From the NCBI GenBank assembly GCA_910588145.1, contig CAJUPO010000014.1:1-47627 (forward strand): a stretch of 47,627 bases of DNA, written 5' to 3'. Position numbers and translations under genes: made by a program. The DNA is from an uncultured Oscillospiraceae bacterium (GTDB taxonomy: Bacteria > Bacillota > Clostridia > Oscillospirales > Ruminococcaceae). The notes beneath the pieces are model-generated. The model did no database searches. It worked only from the letters and a program-made list of their open reading frames with translations, and was not told the origin of the DNA. Positions 32,437-41,605 of this stretch are shown here, one piece after another; the first letter of the stretch is position 1; each line of letters starts with the position of its first letter.

Positions 32437-35400
32437 ATGAAAATAAAGAAAGTGTTAATTCTTGCACTAACATTATTTATGATGTGTGACATGAATAATT
32501 CAATCGAAGCTATTAATAGTTTGAACAAATCAAGAATTAATGATTTTAAGGTTCAATTAGATGATAATGAATTACTTATGAAAAGTGAAATACCTGATGC
32601 GATTGAATATAATAATGTTATAGACAAGGGGCATTGCAAACGTGTTATTGAAGAAGAAGAAAGTCTAAATTCTATTGTTTTTAAGAATACTGATGGAACT
32701 CATAGCCGTTATATATTTAATTATCCTGTTAAATATATTGATGAGCATGGAAATGTTCAAGATAAATCTTTAGAAATAAAAGAAGATAAAAAAACTAATT
32801 CCTATATATCTGATTCATCCGATATATCTGCGACATTTAATAAAGATTTAAATAGTGGAGTACAATTAGAATATAAAAATATAGATTTAAAAATGATACC
32901 CAATTTTAATATTTCTGAAAATAATTCTTATGTTGAGTTATCTGATGATAAAAAAAATATATCTTATAGTTGTCATAATAATATTTCACTTGAATATTCT
33001 TTAACATATCAAGGCATTAAAGAGGATATAATTCTTAATAAATATTCAGGAATAAATAAGTTTTCGTTTACGCTTCTAACAAATGGATTGAAATTAGATA
33101 TAGATGAAGATAAAAATTATAATTTATATGATTCTAATGGTCTTATAAGGGCGAATATAGGTGAGATAGTTATTTATGATTCGGCAAATAATATGTGCAT
33201 TGGTTCATTAGCAAGTAAAACAATAAAAGAAAATACAGAGTATTTATTGGAAATATCTGTGGATGAAACTTTTTTAACAGATAGCGAAACTGTTTTTCCG
33301 GTTTATATTGATCCAACTATAGAAATTGATTATGAGCATTATGGATCTAATCTTTACGATGGTGAGCCGGCTATTTCATATTCTACTATATATTCAGATA
33401 ATAAGGTTAATAATAATGGAACTATAGTAGTTGGTAAATCTGGAACAAGAACCGCAAGAACTTTAATGAAGTTTCCTGGGTTAATAAATGAAAAAAATAA
33501 AAAATTTTTATTTGTAGATCCAGCCCAAATACAAAGCGCAAAAATTTATTTAAGAGATATAGGTTATCATTCAGATAGAAATGCAATGAACATTTATTGT
33601 TTTAAATATGATAAAGAGTGGGGACAAAATGATGATTTAAATTGGTATGAATATGCAAATGATTATTCAAATGAGTTGAGTTTTAATTTGATTTCTCATT
33701 CTAATGGAATAATACAAGATCCTATACATACTTATGCTTTTGATATAACTCCAGCTGTTCAAAGTTGGTGTACAGGGGCGACTCATTACAATTGTGCATA
33801 TGGTATAATTTTCAAAGCAGACGATTTGGTGGAAAATGGTGATGATGGTTTATTATATGCTTCATTTGGTTCATATAAAAATGGTTACTATTCACCATAT
33901 TTAGTAATTGATTATAAAACACCTTATAATTATAAGTATGCAGAAAATGTTCCTATATCATATACATATAATACTACTTTAAAATTAAATGAAGGAGAAA
34001 AATATATCTTTCAAACTGAGAAAGCTACAGATTATCCAAATTGTGATACTGAATTATATTTATTTAAAACAGATATAACTGAAGAACTGAATAATAGGAA
34101 TTATACATGGTTTAATGATGATATGCCAAATGTAACTCCGATAAATAGGTATTCAAAAATTGAAGTAACAATCCCAGTTAGTGGAAGTTATAAATTAATG
34201 GCAAAATGTTATGATCCTGTTGGAAAAAATGGGGTATGTACGAGTGGATATTGTAATATTTATAAAATTGATCCTATAACACAGTCAAAAACACTGTTAA
34301 AAGAAAATGCACAATTAGGTGGATATAGAATGGCGTTACCTAGTGGTATGAAATTCTCCACTTCCAAATATAATTCTTTTACAACAAACATAAATAACTG
34401 TGATCCGGTTATGTATATTTTGGGAGAAAATGAAACACAAAGAAAAGTAATAGGATATAATGATGACTATAAGAGTAAAGGTGATTATAATTGGGGTAAG
34501 GATGCACGAGTAAAACAAAATTATATTTTAGATAAGCCTCGTTATATATTTGTATCTTCATTTTCATTAACAAGTGGCAAATGCGATATATATGGAATGT
34601 GTGAAGGAATGTATTCATCATATAACTTTCCTAATTTGAATGAAGATGATGGAATCAAATCTGCTCCAGGTTCTTTGGCATATAATTGTATATCTTATTC
34701 AGGTGGTATAACAATAGATTGGGTGGATCCAATAACTAATGTATTAAGTCCATGGTATAATATTAATAGTGAACAGGCCTTTGATAATTTTTATGGTAAT
34801 AATCCACCTCGATATTCAGGTGCTATGACATATACTGAAACAACTAATGAAGATGAAGCAGTAATTAATTTGTATAAAAATGGAGACTCATGGACACATG
34901 CTTCTGTACGAAAGCCTGCAAATGAGCAACTACATGGGTACTCTTGGGAAAGTAAATTGGGTTCAAGTTATCGAATATTCCATACTTTAAATTCACTTAA
35001 TTACGATAATCCTAATTCAGATAAAGCTTACGGACACATTGAAAAACGATATAAAATTGCAGATAGCAATATTAATTCTGAAACTAAATCTAATTATATT
35101 TTAAAAAATGAAATTACATATAGTGAATCACTTAAATCTGGGTTAACAAAAATTCAGAATATTAATATTACAAAGTCTGAAAATATGATAATTAAAAATA
35201 AAGTTAAAAACATCAAAAGTGAAGTAACTGATAACTTTAATGTTTTATATTATGATTGGATAAAAAATTCTATAAATGATGAAGTAATTTCTCTTTCAAG
35301 TTTTTCATCTAATTATACTAAAACTATTGAATATGAAAAATTATCTGAATTTATAGATGGGAATGATGAATTGGTTGAATTGATTATAAGTATGTATCTT

Positions 35401-35610
35401 AACGATAGTTCAAATGTATTTATTATTACTCTTTTTAATGATAAAGTTGTTTGTAAAAATGAAAAATCGTTAAAGATAGCTAATAGTATAAGAGAAAATA
35501 ATAATATAATAAGTTATGCATCAGAAAATTCTGATACTTATGTAGCACCAACTTTTGATACAAATGCACGATGTTTTATAAAGGAAATATTGAAGGTGGA
35601 TTTCGAATAA
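32437..35610 (+). CDS. Large secreted DNRLRE-domain protein with C-terminal cysteine-peptidase-like domain
   Basis: The start is ATG 32437, 6 nt after TTGGAGGA. The 1057-residue protein has a signal peptide (about 1-25), then a beta-rich region (60-290) ending in ETVFPVYIDPTIE, a sequence typical of the WapA-like N-termini that precede DNRLRE domains. A DNRLRE domain (about 290-495) has SAKIYLRDIG, YAFDITPAVQSWCTG and YSPYLVIDYK. After further beta-rich sequence, residues about 730-890 contain AYNCISYSGG (Cys751), WTHASVRK (His821), SWESKLGSS and YGHIEKRYK, resembling a DUF7689/NlpC-like Cys-His domain. The dockerin-bearing gene follows 19 bp later. It is probably an extracellular effector or wall-modifying protein; the activity is not established. 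Confidence 0.7.
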   Translation: MKIKKVLILALTLFMMCDMNNSIEAINSLNKSRINDFKVQLDDNELLMKSEIPDAIEYNNVIDKGHCKRVIEEEESLNSIVFKNTDGTHSRYIFNYPVKYIDEHGNVQDKSLEIKEDKKTNSYISDSSDISATFNKDLNSGVQLEYKNIDLKMIPNFNISENNSYVELSDDKKNISYSCHNNISLEYSLTYQGIKEDIILNKYSGINKFSFTLLTNGLKLDIDEDKNYNLYDSNGLIRANIGEIVIYDSANNMCIGSLASKTIKENTEYLLEISVDETFLTDSETVFPVYIDPTIEIDYEHYGSNLYDGEPAISYSTIYSDNKVNNNGTIVVGKSGTRTARTLMKFPGLINEKNKKFLFVDPAQIQSAKIYLRDIGYHSDRNAMNIYCFKYDKEWGQNDDLNWYEYANDYSNELSFNLISHSNGIIQDPIHTYAFDITPAVQSWCTGATHYNCAYGIIFKADDLVENGDDGLLYASFGSYKNGYYSPYLVIDYKTPYNYKYAENVPISYTYNTTLKLNEGEKYIFQTEKATDYPNCDTELYLFKTDITEELNNRNYTWFNDDMPNVTPINRYSKIEVTIPVSGSYKLMAKCYDPVGKNGVCTSGYCNIYKIDPITQSKTLLKENAQLGGYRMALPSGMKFSTSKYNSFTTNINNCDPVMYILGENETQRKVIGYNDDYKSKGDYNWGKDARVKQNYILDKPRYIFVSSFSLTSGKCDIYGMCEGMYSSYNFPNLNEDDGIKSAPGSLAYNCISYSGGITIDWVDPITNVLSPWYNINSEQAFDNFYGNNPPRYSGAMTYTETTNEDEAVINLYKNGDSWTHASVRKPANEQLHGYSWESKLGSSYRIFHTLNSLNYDNPNSDKAYGHIEKRYKIADSNINSETKSNYILKNEITYSESLKSGLTKIQNINITKSENMIIKNKVKNIKSEVTDNFNVLYYDWIKNSINDEVISLSSFSSNYTKTIEYEKLSEFIDGNDELVELIISMYLNDSSNVFIITLFNDKVVCKNEKSLKIANSIRENNNIISYASENSDTYVAPTFDTNARCFIKEILKVDFE

Positions 35611-35629
35611 ATTGGAGAAGGAGATATTT

Positions 35630-36694
35630 ATGAAATTTTCTGTAAAAAAGACTTTTTTGGCAATAACAATGTTTATAATTATTTTATTTAATATTCAAGC
35701 GTTTTCTCTTAATAGCAGTGCCTTTTTTGTAACGGAAAATGGGATGATATTCAGTAATTATAATGATCGAATAGGTATATCGGGAGTAACTGATGAGTCG
35801 ATTACTGATTTGATTATTCCGGAAACCGTTGAGGGAAAAATCATAGAAATTGTATCCTTATCTGATCTTCCGGCGTTAACTTCTATATCTATACCGTCAG
35901 GAGTATCAAAGATTTATATCAAAAATTGTCCGAATATAACTTCATATTTTGTTGACCTAAACAATGAAAGTTATTGTTCAATTAATGGAGTAATTTATGA
36001 TAAGAATCTAAAAATATTATATTTTTATCCGGTTGGCAATTCTGACGAAGAATTTGCGCTTCCAGATGGAATAACGAAAATAGAAGATAAAGCATTTAAA
36101 AATTGTACTAAACTTAAAGAAATCAGTTTTCCGGAAAGCCTTACTGAAATAGGTGCAGAAGCGTTTTATGGCTGTTCTTTTAAAAATATAAAGCTTCCTG
36201 AAAATCTTATATCCATTGGTTCTTTAGCTTTTGCCTTTAATGAAAATCTTGAAAAAGTGGTTATTCCTGAAAATGTTACAGAAGCTTTTGGGGCTTTTTG
36301 TAAATGTTCAGCACTTAACTCAGTAACATTTTTAAGAGAAAAACCTTCACCGAATAATTTTTTAGATTATTATTATTCCGGTAATTTTGATGGCTGTGAG
36401 CAGAAAATAATATTTTATGTACCTGATACTGTTGTTCAAAACTATAAATTTTTGATTGAACTTTATGATATAGTATTAAATTATGATGTACAGACATTAA
36501 GTCAGAATCCTGATAATATTAAGGGTGATGTGAATTTTGACGGAATAGTGTCTTTGGCTGATGTTCTAATGTTACAAAAAGCGTTGTTGAATTCTGGAAA
36601 CATAAAAAGCTGGATAGCTGGCGATATAGATGAGAATAATATAGTTAATGTATTTGATTTGATTTTGATAAAAAGAATGGTAATTGGAAATTAA
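35630..36694 (+). CDS. Secreted LRR (BspA-type) protein with type I dockerin
   Basis: ATG 35630 follows GGAGAAGGAG; an in-frame TTG at 35612 is inside that region and less likely. The product is 354 residues. A signal peptide (about 1-28) is followed by BspA-type leucine-rich repeats (about 45-270: units such as LTSISIPSGVSKIYI, KIEDKAFKNCTKLKEISFP). The C-terminal 60 residues form a type I dockerin with two calcium-binding duplicates (GDVNFDGIVSLADVLMLQK and GDIDENNIVNVFDLILIKR). Dockerins plug proteins into cellulosomal cohesins, so this should be a cellulosome-associated or cohesin-bound surface protein. It lies directly downstream of the DNRLRE gene, probably co-transcribed. Confidence 0.88.
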   Translation: MKFSVKKTFLAITMFIIILFNIQAFSLNSSAFFVTENGMIFSNYNDRIGISGVTDESITDLIIPETVEGKIIEIVSLSDLPALTSISIPSGVSKIYIKNCPNITSYFVDLNNESYCSINGVIYDKNLKILYFYPVGNSDEEFALPDGITKIEDKAFKNCTKLKEISFPESLTEIGAEAFYGCSFKNIKLPENLISIGSLAFAFNENLEKVVIPENVTEAFGAFCKCSALNSVTFLREKPSPNNFLDYYYSGNFDGCEQKIIFYVPDTVVQNYKFLIELYDIVLNYDVQTLSQNPDNIKGDVNFDGIVSLADVLMLQKALLNSGNIKSWIAGDIDENNIVNVFDLILIKRMVIGN

Positions 36695-36727
36695 TTAATA
36701 TAAGTAAATGTTTTTAGCTGCATACTT

Positions 36728-36757
36728 GAGGGAATCAGATTAATCTGATTCCCTTTT
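36728..36757 (+). terminator. Terminator after the dockerin gene
   Basis: 12-bp arms (agggaatcagat and its complement) plus TTTTT. With flanks it matches 6296-6330 apart from one loop base. The group II intron fragment begins immediately after it. Confidence 0.8.
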
Positions 36758-36760
36758 TAG

Positions 36761-37146
36761 TTTGCGCACCCATAGCGCGCTCTAACGGGTGAAAGTCCCT
36801 AACATGCCCAGATAGTGGGAAGTGTATGGCCGAACAGCAAGGGTGTTCATCGTGAGGTGGAATCTGAAGGAAGCTGTAAGCAAACCTCTGGTCCGACGGA
36901 CAGAAATTACATATAAGGCTAGGTTATGAGAGATAAGTTGGCTAAAAGCAACGAAGTCTAATAACTATTACATTTGTAGTAGCAGAGTAAATGTGGCGGA
37001 TATATGGAGTGAAAGAGCGTGACCTTAAGTGTGGAGGTCTCACAGAGGTATCATTAGCCTAGTAACAACGAACTGTGAGAAGTCACAGAGATCATAGTAG
37101 TGAGGAAGTCTCTGTAATGGAGATGGAGCGAAGGGGCGAACAATCT
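36761..37146 (+). mobile_element. Group IIC intron, 5' ribozyme part only (truncated)
   Basis: The sequence has the hallmark order of bacterial class C introns: a TGCGC start, GGGTGAAAGTCCC, CAAGGGTGTTCATCGTGAGG, GGAATCTGAAGGAAGC, a GTAAGCAAACCTC block, CATATAAGGCTAG, then GAGAAGTCACAGAGATCATAGTAG-type sequence and GGAGCGAAGGGGCGAA, which normally leads into the maturase ORF. Here it stops at about 37146 and unrelated - strand coding sequence takes over, so the maturase and domains V/VI are missing. The canonical GTGYG 5' end is degraded (TTTGCG). It sits directly behind an intrinsic terminator, the known target preference of class C introns. Confidence 0.8.
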
Positions 37147-37149
37147 TTA

Positions 37150-37902
37150 TAAAAAAGACTGGTCTGCGTTCTTTCCTTTCCGTCCCGCTTGAAAACTCTA
37201 CTCTGAGAGTTTGATTAATGCTTTCTCGCGCATAATCAATAAGTTCTGAATCTCTGTCTATATCTATAAACATTTTATCAAGTATAGAAACAGCTTTCTC
37301 AAATTGGTTTTTTATCTTGTTTTTTGCATCCTTGATTTTAATACCTTCACTTATTGCTGAAAGTCTCCTATAATATTTAAAAAATGTGGGATGTTCGTCT
37401 AATAAATTTATATCAAATTTAAGTTTATATACATATAGTAACAGTAATTGTTTGATGTTCATCCAAACTGGAAACGCATAATTCTGCCATACATCACAAG
37501 GAAACGACTTACTGGTATGTGTGATCCTTTCAGGATTATTTCCAGGTTTACGCATCGTAACAATGTAATCCGGCAGTCCCTAACGGCTCATTGAACTATC
37601 TTTTTTGAGCTGTTTCCAAAGCAGTCCCAGCGCTTTTGACGCTGAATTTCTGTAACCAGATTCTTCCCAATAGTTACTTTACTATGATATATAAATCCGC
37701 ATTCCTCAAAAATTTTTATCAGCATTGCTGGAAAGTCTTTTAAGCCAATCACTCCGTCACGTTCCTTCATCATTGGTAAGTCCATACAATGAAAAGACAG
37801 TAACCTTCCCGGCATGATTACTCGATAAATCTCCTTTGCAATGAATACAAAATGCCGATAAAATTCGTTGTCACTCTTACAATTACCCATATCACGATAC
37901 AA
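37150..37902 (-). pseudogene. DNA methyltransferase fragment (phage/ICE-type) with frameshift and nonsense mutation
   Basis: Read on the - strand from 37902, the sequence encodes DMGNCKSDNEFY, VIMPGRLLSFHCMDLP and GFIYHSKVTI. After EIQRQK the frame must shift to continue as ALGLLWKQLKKDSSMSR. A TAG then replaces a codon (Gln is common there), followed by GLPDYIVTMRKPGNNPE and FPVWMNI. This order matches site-specific DNA methyltransferases carried by phages and conjugative elements. After about 37440 the family sequence is lost and an unrelated Lys/Glu-rich 90-residue stretch continues to 37150. The 5' part with the usual catalytic DPPY-type motif is absent. The gene is non-functional. Confidence 0.8.
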
Positions 37903-38132
37903 TAATAGCCATTGATCTTAAGAACGAACCTCACGGCAAGGCGGACGTGCCGTCACTGATGGCTAAATGGGACGGCTCCGAAGACCCTAACAACTGGAAA
38001 TATGCGGCTGAATGTGCCGCAAGCCGTATCCTATCAATTAATCCGAATCTGCTTGTTATGATTGAGGGCGTTGAAGTATATCCCAAAGACGTCTATGACT
38101 GGACTGCTCCTGCCATTGACTGGTCCACAATA
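37903..38132 (+). pseudogene. GH5 cellulase central fragment (inverted relative to its N-terminus)
   Basis: The + strand frame reads IAIDLKNEPHGKAD, AKWDGSEDPNNWKYAA and NPNLLVMIEGVEVYPKD. The NEP triplet carries the acid/base glutamate of glycoside hydrolase family 5, and the surrounding sequence is typical of ruminococcal endoglucanases. It has no start, no upstream N-terminal half on this strand, and no downstream catalytic nucleophile region. It joins, head to head, the - strand N-terminal fragment at 38140-38437. Confidence 0.78.
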
Positions 38133-38139
38133 ACTGGAA

Positions 38140-38437
38140 CACGCAAAAGATTAAAACCGCGGTCGGCGATCTGTGTAAGCATTTCATGTATATTTTGAGA
38201 CCATACACCGTCAAAAACCTGACTTCCTACATTATATCCGAACCAATTACAGCCGGTAAGCCATACCGGATTTCCGTTCATATCCACGATTTCAGCATTT
38301 TCGTTAACATGAAGCCAGTCATCATGATATTCGTCCGATGCGGCTTTTACGGAAGATGAAGCAGGAACAGAAGCAGACGCCATTACCAATGCTGTTGCAG
38401 CTGCCGCCGCAAGAGCCTTTAAACGTATAATTTTCAA
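38140..38437 (-). pseudogene. GH5 cellulase N-terminal fragment
   Basis: From the ATG at 38437 on the - strand there is a signal peptide (LKALAAAAATALVMASASV), then DEYHDDWLHV, DMNGNPVWLTGCNWFGYN and the MLTQIADRGFNLLRVP motif of GH5 endoglucanases. Homology ends at about 38140; the frame then runs antisense through the central GH5 fragment to a stop near 38093. GGAGGG precedes the ATG on the - strand, so a short secreted peptide could still be made, but the enzyme is destroyed. Confidence 0.8.
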
Positions 38438-38523
38438 TAATTTTCCCTCCTTGAATAATTTTGTTAGTTTAATAATATCATAGTAGTTTTTTTATGTCAA
38501 TAATTTATCATAAAAACAATAAC

Positions 38524-38552
38524 TTGAAAGAAACTTTATAATGTGATATACT
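38524..38552 (+). promoter_or_regulatory. Promoter of the tmcAL operon
   Basis: TTGAAA at 38524-38529, 17-bp spacer, TATACT at 38547-38552, 30 bp before the ATG at 38582. Confidence 0.75.
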
Positions 38553-38581
38553 TTTATAAGGTATCAGAAAGGATTTGGTAT

Positions 38582-39760
38582 ATGAAAATATCAGGTATCG
38601 TTTGTGAATATAATCCATTTCATAACGGACATCTTTACCATATTGAAAAAACACGTGAAAACGGTGCAACGCATATAGTATCAGTAATGAGCGGAAATTT
38701 TGTTCAGAGAGGTGAGCCTGCCATTGCGGATAAGTTTAGTCGTGCCAGGGCGGCTGTAAAGGGCGGCGCTGATCTTGTAATAGAAATACCTGCTCCTTAT
38801 GTGCTCTCATCGGCAGAATATTATGCAAGAGGGGCTGTATTTCTTCTTGACGCTTTAGGATGTATTGATGAAATTTCTTTTGGAAGCGAGTGCGGTGATA
38901 TATCCTTATTAAAGGAGTCTGCTGAAGCTGCTGACAGATATTCTGACTGCTTTGAAACGAGAAAGCTTGTAAAGAGCGGACTTTCATTTCCTGATGCACT
39001 AAATCGTGTAATCAGGGAAAATTGCGGAGAAACAGTTGCCGATGTGCTGATGAATCCCAATAATATCCTTGCTTCTGAATATATAAAAGCGCTCAGTTCA
39101 CTAAATTCTACAATAAATCCATATACTGTGTGCAGAAAAAATGCCGGTCATGATACCAATGTAGTTTGTGATGAATTTGCAAGCGCTTCCTGCATACGCA
39201 CAATGATAAATGACGGGCAGGATATAAGTGGAGTTGTACCGTATTATACTAACGATTTAGTTAACGGGCTGTCCGGCAATATTGCTTCTGTTTCAGCGCT
39301 GGAACGTGTTATTCTTTATAAGCTTAGAACAGCGTCATTAGACGAAATAAAAAATCTTCCCGATGTTGGACAGGGGTTGGAATACAGAATAAAGGAATCG
39401 GCGTCTGGGAACAGCATAGATGAGGTTTTTTTTAAGATAAAAACCAAACGATACACAATGGCGAGAATAAAACGTATTATAATGTGTATGCTGATAGGTA
39501 TTAAAAAGGGGGATATGGATAATCTTCCTCCTTACGGAAGAATACTTGCTATGAATAAAAGGGGCGCTCAAATTTTAGCGCAAGCTAAGAGTAAAAAAAG
39601 GATTCCCGTTGACACCTCCTTAGCTAAACTCAGAGATACCGATAATGTTTGCAGAAGATTTGCAGAAATTGAAAGCAATGCTTCAGAGGTATACGCTCTG
39701 GCGTGCAGGGATATAGGTCTTGCAGGCACTGAATTTACAGCAAAGATAGGAATAACTTGA
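38582..39760 (+). CDS. tmcAL: tRNA(Met) cytidine acetate ligase
   Basis: ATG 38582 follows AAAGGA; the 392-residue length fits the family. The N-terminus has GIVCEYNPFHNGH, with the HNGH nucleotidyltransferase motif at residues 14-17, then SGNFVQRGEPA and GADLVIEIP, all diagnostic of TmcAL (YlbM). The enzyme activates acetate with ATP and acetylates cytidine-34 of elongator tRNA-Met in Firmicutes. It starts an operon with a HAD hydrolase (1 bp gap) and mnmA, another wobble-modifying enzyme. Confidence 0.93.
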   Translation: MKISGIVCEYNPFHNGHLYHIEKTRENGATHIVSVMSGNFVQRGEPAIADKFSRARAAVKGGADLVIEIPAPYVLSSAEYYARGAVFLLDALGCIDEISFGSECGDISLLKESAEAADRYSDCFETRKLVKSGLSFPDALNRVIRENCGETVADVLMNPNNILASEYIKALSSLNSTINPYTVCRKNAGHDTNVVCDEFASASCIRTMINDGQDISGVVPYYTNDLVNGLSGNIASVSALERVILYKLRTASLDEIKNLPDVGQGLEYRIKESASGNSIDEVFFKIKTKRYTMARIKRIIMCMLIGIKKGDMDNLPPYGRILAMNKRGAQILAQAKSKKRIPVDTSLAKLRDTDNVCRRFAEIESNASEVYALACRDIGLAGTEFTAKIGIT

Positions 39761-39761
39761 T

Positions 39762-40424
39762 ATGAGCAGATTTAAAGGTATAATTTTTGATCTTGACGGA
39801 ACAATTCTTGATTCTATGGGAATCTGGGAAAGAGTGGATCATATGTTTCTTGCTGAGCATGGAATAATAGCGCCTCCTGATGTTTCGGAAATCGTTAAGA
39901 AAATGACAATTGAAAAAGCTGCTGAGTATTTTCGTACAAGGTTTTCACTTGGATGTTCAAACCGGCAGATAATTGACAGAATCGAGCAAATTGCAGCGGA
40001 TATGTATAGGTATAATATAGCGCTGAAAAAGAATGTTTATAAAACTGTTGAACAATTGCATGAAGCGGGCGTAAAAATGTGTATTGCCACGGCTACATAC
40101 CCATCCCTTGCAGTGTCAGCTCTAAGGCGCCTTGGAATATATGACTGTTTTGAATTTGTCCTTACCTCAACTAAGGCGGGGAGCGGAAAAGATAAACCGG
40201 ATATATTTTATATGGCGGCTGAGCGTTTAAAATGCAAGGTATCAGAAACTGTTGTTCTTGAGGATTCACTTCACTGCATACAGACAGCAGTTAATGCAGG
40301 ATTTTATACAATTGCAGTGTATGACAGTCTTTCACATAATGACTGGAAGCAGTCCTGTAAAGTTGCTGACCGGTCTATAACTGATATGGGGGAATTTCTT
40401 GAAATATGGAAGGAGCTGAAATAA
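39762..40424 (+). CDS. HAD-superfamily phosphatase (beta-phosphoglucomutase/Gph-like)
   Basis: A 220-residue HAD hydrolase with motif I FDLDGTILDSM (Asp10, Asp12), a helical cap (about 15-80), motif II in CIATATYPS, motif III lysine in GSGKDKPDIF and motif IV VVLEDSLHCI. The family dephosphorylates small phosphorylated metabolites; the substrate is undetermined. It starts 1 bp after tmcAL and overlaps the mnmA upstream region, so it is co-transcribed with them. Confidence 0.88.
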   Translation: MSRFKGIIFDLDGTILDSMGIWERVDHMFLAEHGIIAPPDVSEIVKKMTIEKAAEYFRTRFSLGCSNRQIIDRIEQIAADMYRYNIALKKNVYKTVEQLHEAGVKMCIATATYPSLAVSALRRLGIYDCFEFVLTSTKAGSGKDKPDIFYMAAERLKCKVSETVVLEDSLHCIQTAVNAGFYTIAVYDSLSHNDWKQSCKVADRSITDMGEFLEIWKELK

Positions 40425-40426
40425 AT

Positions 40427-41500
40427 ATGAAAAAAGTTATGGTGGGTATGAGCGGAGGAGTTGACAGTTCTGTTGCTGCAAAGCTTTTATGCGATGAGGG
40501 ATATGAAGTTACAGGTGTGACTCTTAAACTTTTTGATAAAGAAGCGCTGTGCGGCGGCATTGCTGGCAAGTGTTCTTCACTCACTGATATAGATGATGCA
40601 AAAAGTGTTGCCGATAAATTGGGGTTTGAGCACCTTATTTTTAATTTTGAAGATGATTTTAGAGAAAAGGTGATGAATAAGTTTACAGAAACTTATCTTG
40701 AAGGAGAAACTCCAAATCCGTGTATTGAGTGCAATAAGCATATAAAATTTGAAAAAATGCTGGAAAAGGCTGAGGAACTCGGTTATGACTATATTGCAAC
40801 AGGTCATTATGCAGTAAGGGAATTTGATGAAAAAACCGGTAAATTTATTCTTAAGCGTCCGGCAGACCGTTCCAAGGATCAGACTTATGTTTTATACGGT
40901 CTGACTCAATATCAGCTTTCAAAAACTCTTTTTCCTCTGGGAAGCTACGAAAAATCTCAAATAAGAAAAATTGCGGAGAAAGCGGAGCTTATAAACTCTG
41001 ATAAACCTGACAGTCAGGACATTTGTTTTGTACCTGACGGTGATTATGCGGCGTTTATTGAGAAAAAAACAGGTGTGAAGTCTGTTTCCGGTGATTTTAT
41101 TGATTTATCAGGAAAAATTCTGGGTAAACATAGGGGAGTAATTCATTATACGATAGGGCAGAGAAAGGGACTCGGAATTTCACTTGGCGCTCCGGCTTAT
41201 GTAACAAATAAGGATTCAAAAACAAATACTGTAACCCTCGGCAGTGAAGAGAATCTTTATAAAACAGAAATTAGAGTCAGCAATATAAATCTTATTTCAT
41301 ATGACAGGATAGATGACGGTATGAAAGTGACTGTCAAAACAAGATATAGTCAGAATGAACAGGAAGCTAATCTCTATAATGACGGAGAGGAACTGATTGT
41401 CAGGTTCATCTCTCCTCAGAGAGCGCCAGCGCCTGGACAGGCAGCAGTTTTTTATGACGGTGATATAGTAATTGGCGGAGGAACTATCAGACAGGCATAA
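40427..41500 (+). CDS. mnmA: tRNA-specific 2-thiouridylase MnmA
   Basis: The start is ATG 40427 (MKKVMVGMSGGVDSS) behind GGAG at 40412-40415; the ATG at 40406 lies in the HAD gene and has no such site. The product is 357 residues. The PP-loop SGGVDS is at residues 9-14, the catalytic Cys99 in TPNPCIECNKHIKF and the second Cys200 in DSQDICFVPDGDY, matching the two-cysteine mechanism. It installs the 2-thio group on U34 of Lys, Glu and Gln tRNAs. Last gene of the tmcAL operon. Confidence 0.95.
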   Translation: MKKVMVGMSGGVDSSVAAKLLCDEGYEVTGVTLKLFDKEALCGGIAGKCSSLTDIDDAKSVADKLGFEHLIFNFEDDFREKVMNKFTETYLEGETPNPCIECNKHIKFEKMLEKAEELGYDYIATGHYAVREFDEKTGKFILKRPADRSKDQTYVLYGLTQYQLSKTLFPLGSYEKSQIRKIAEKAELINSDKPDSQDICFVPDGDYAAFIEKKTGVKSVSGDFIDLSGKILGKHRGVIHYTIGQRKGLGISLGAPAYVTNKDSKTNTVTLGSEENLYKTEIRVSNINLISYDRIDDGMKVTVKTRYSQNEQEANLYNDGEELIVRFISPQRAPAPGQAAVFYDGDIVIGGGTIRQA

Positions 41501-41529
41501 TTTTCATCTGCATTTATGGTCAAAATCTA

Positions 41530-41558
41530 TTGACAAATGTCTGTTTAAGTGTTAAAGT
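41530..41558 (+). promoter_or_regulatory. Promoter of the sortase cluster
   Basis: TTGACA at 41530-41535, 17-bp spacer, TAAAGT at 41553-41558. AGGAGG precedes ATG 41606. Confidence 0.75.
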
Positions 41559-41605
41559 AAAGGGGTATAAGAATTTCTGAAAGTATTGTTTTAGGAGGCA
41601 ATTAT

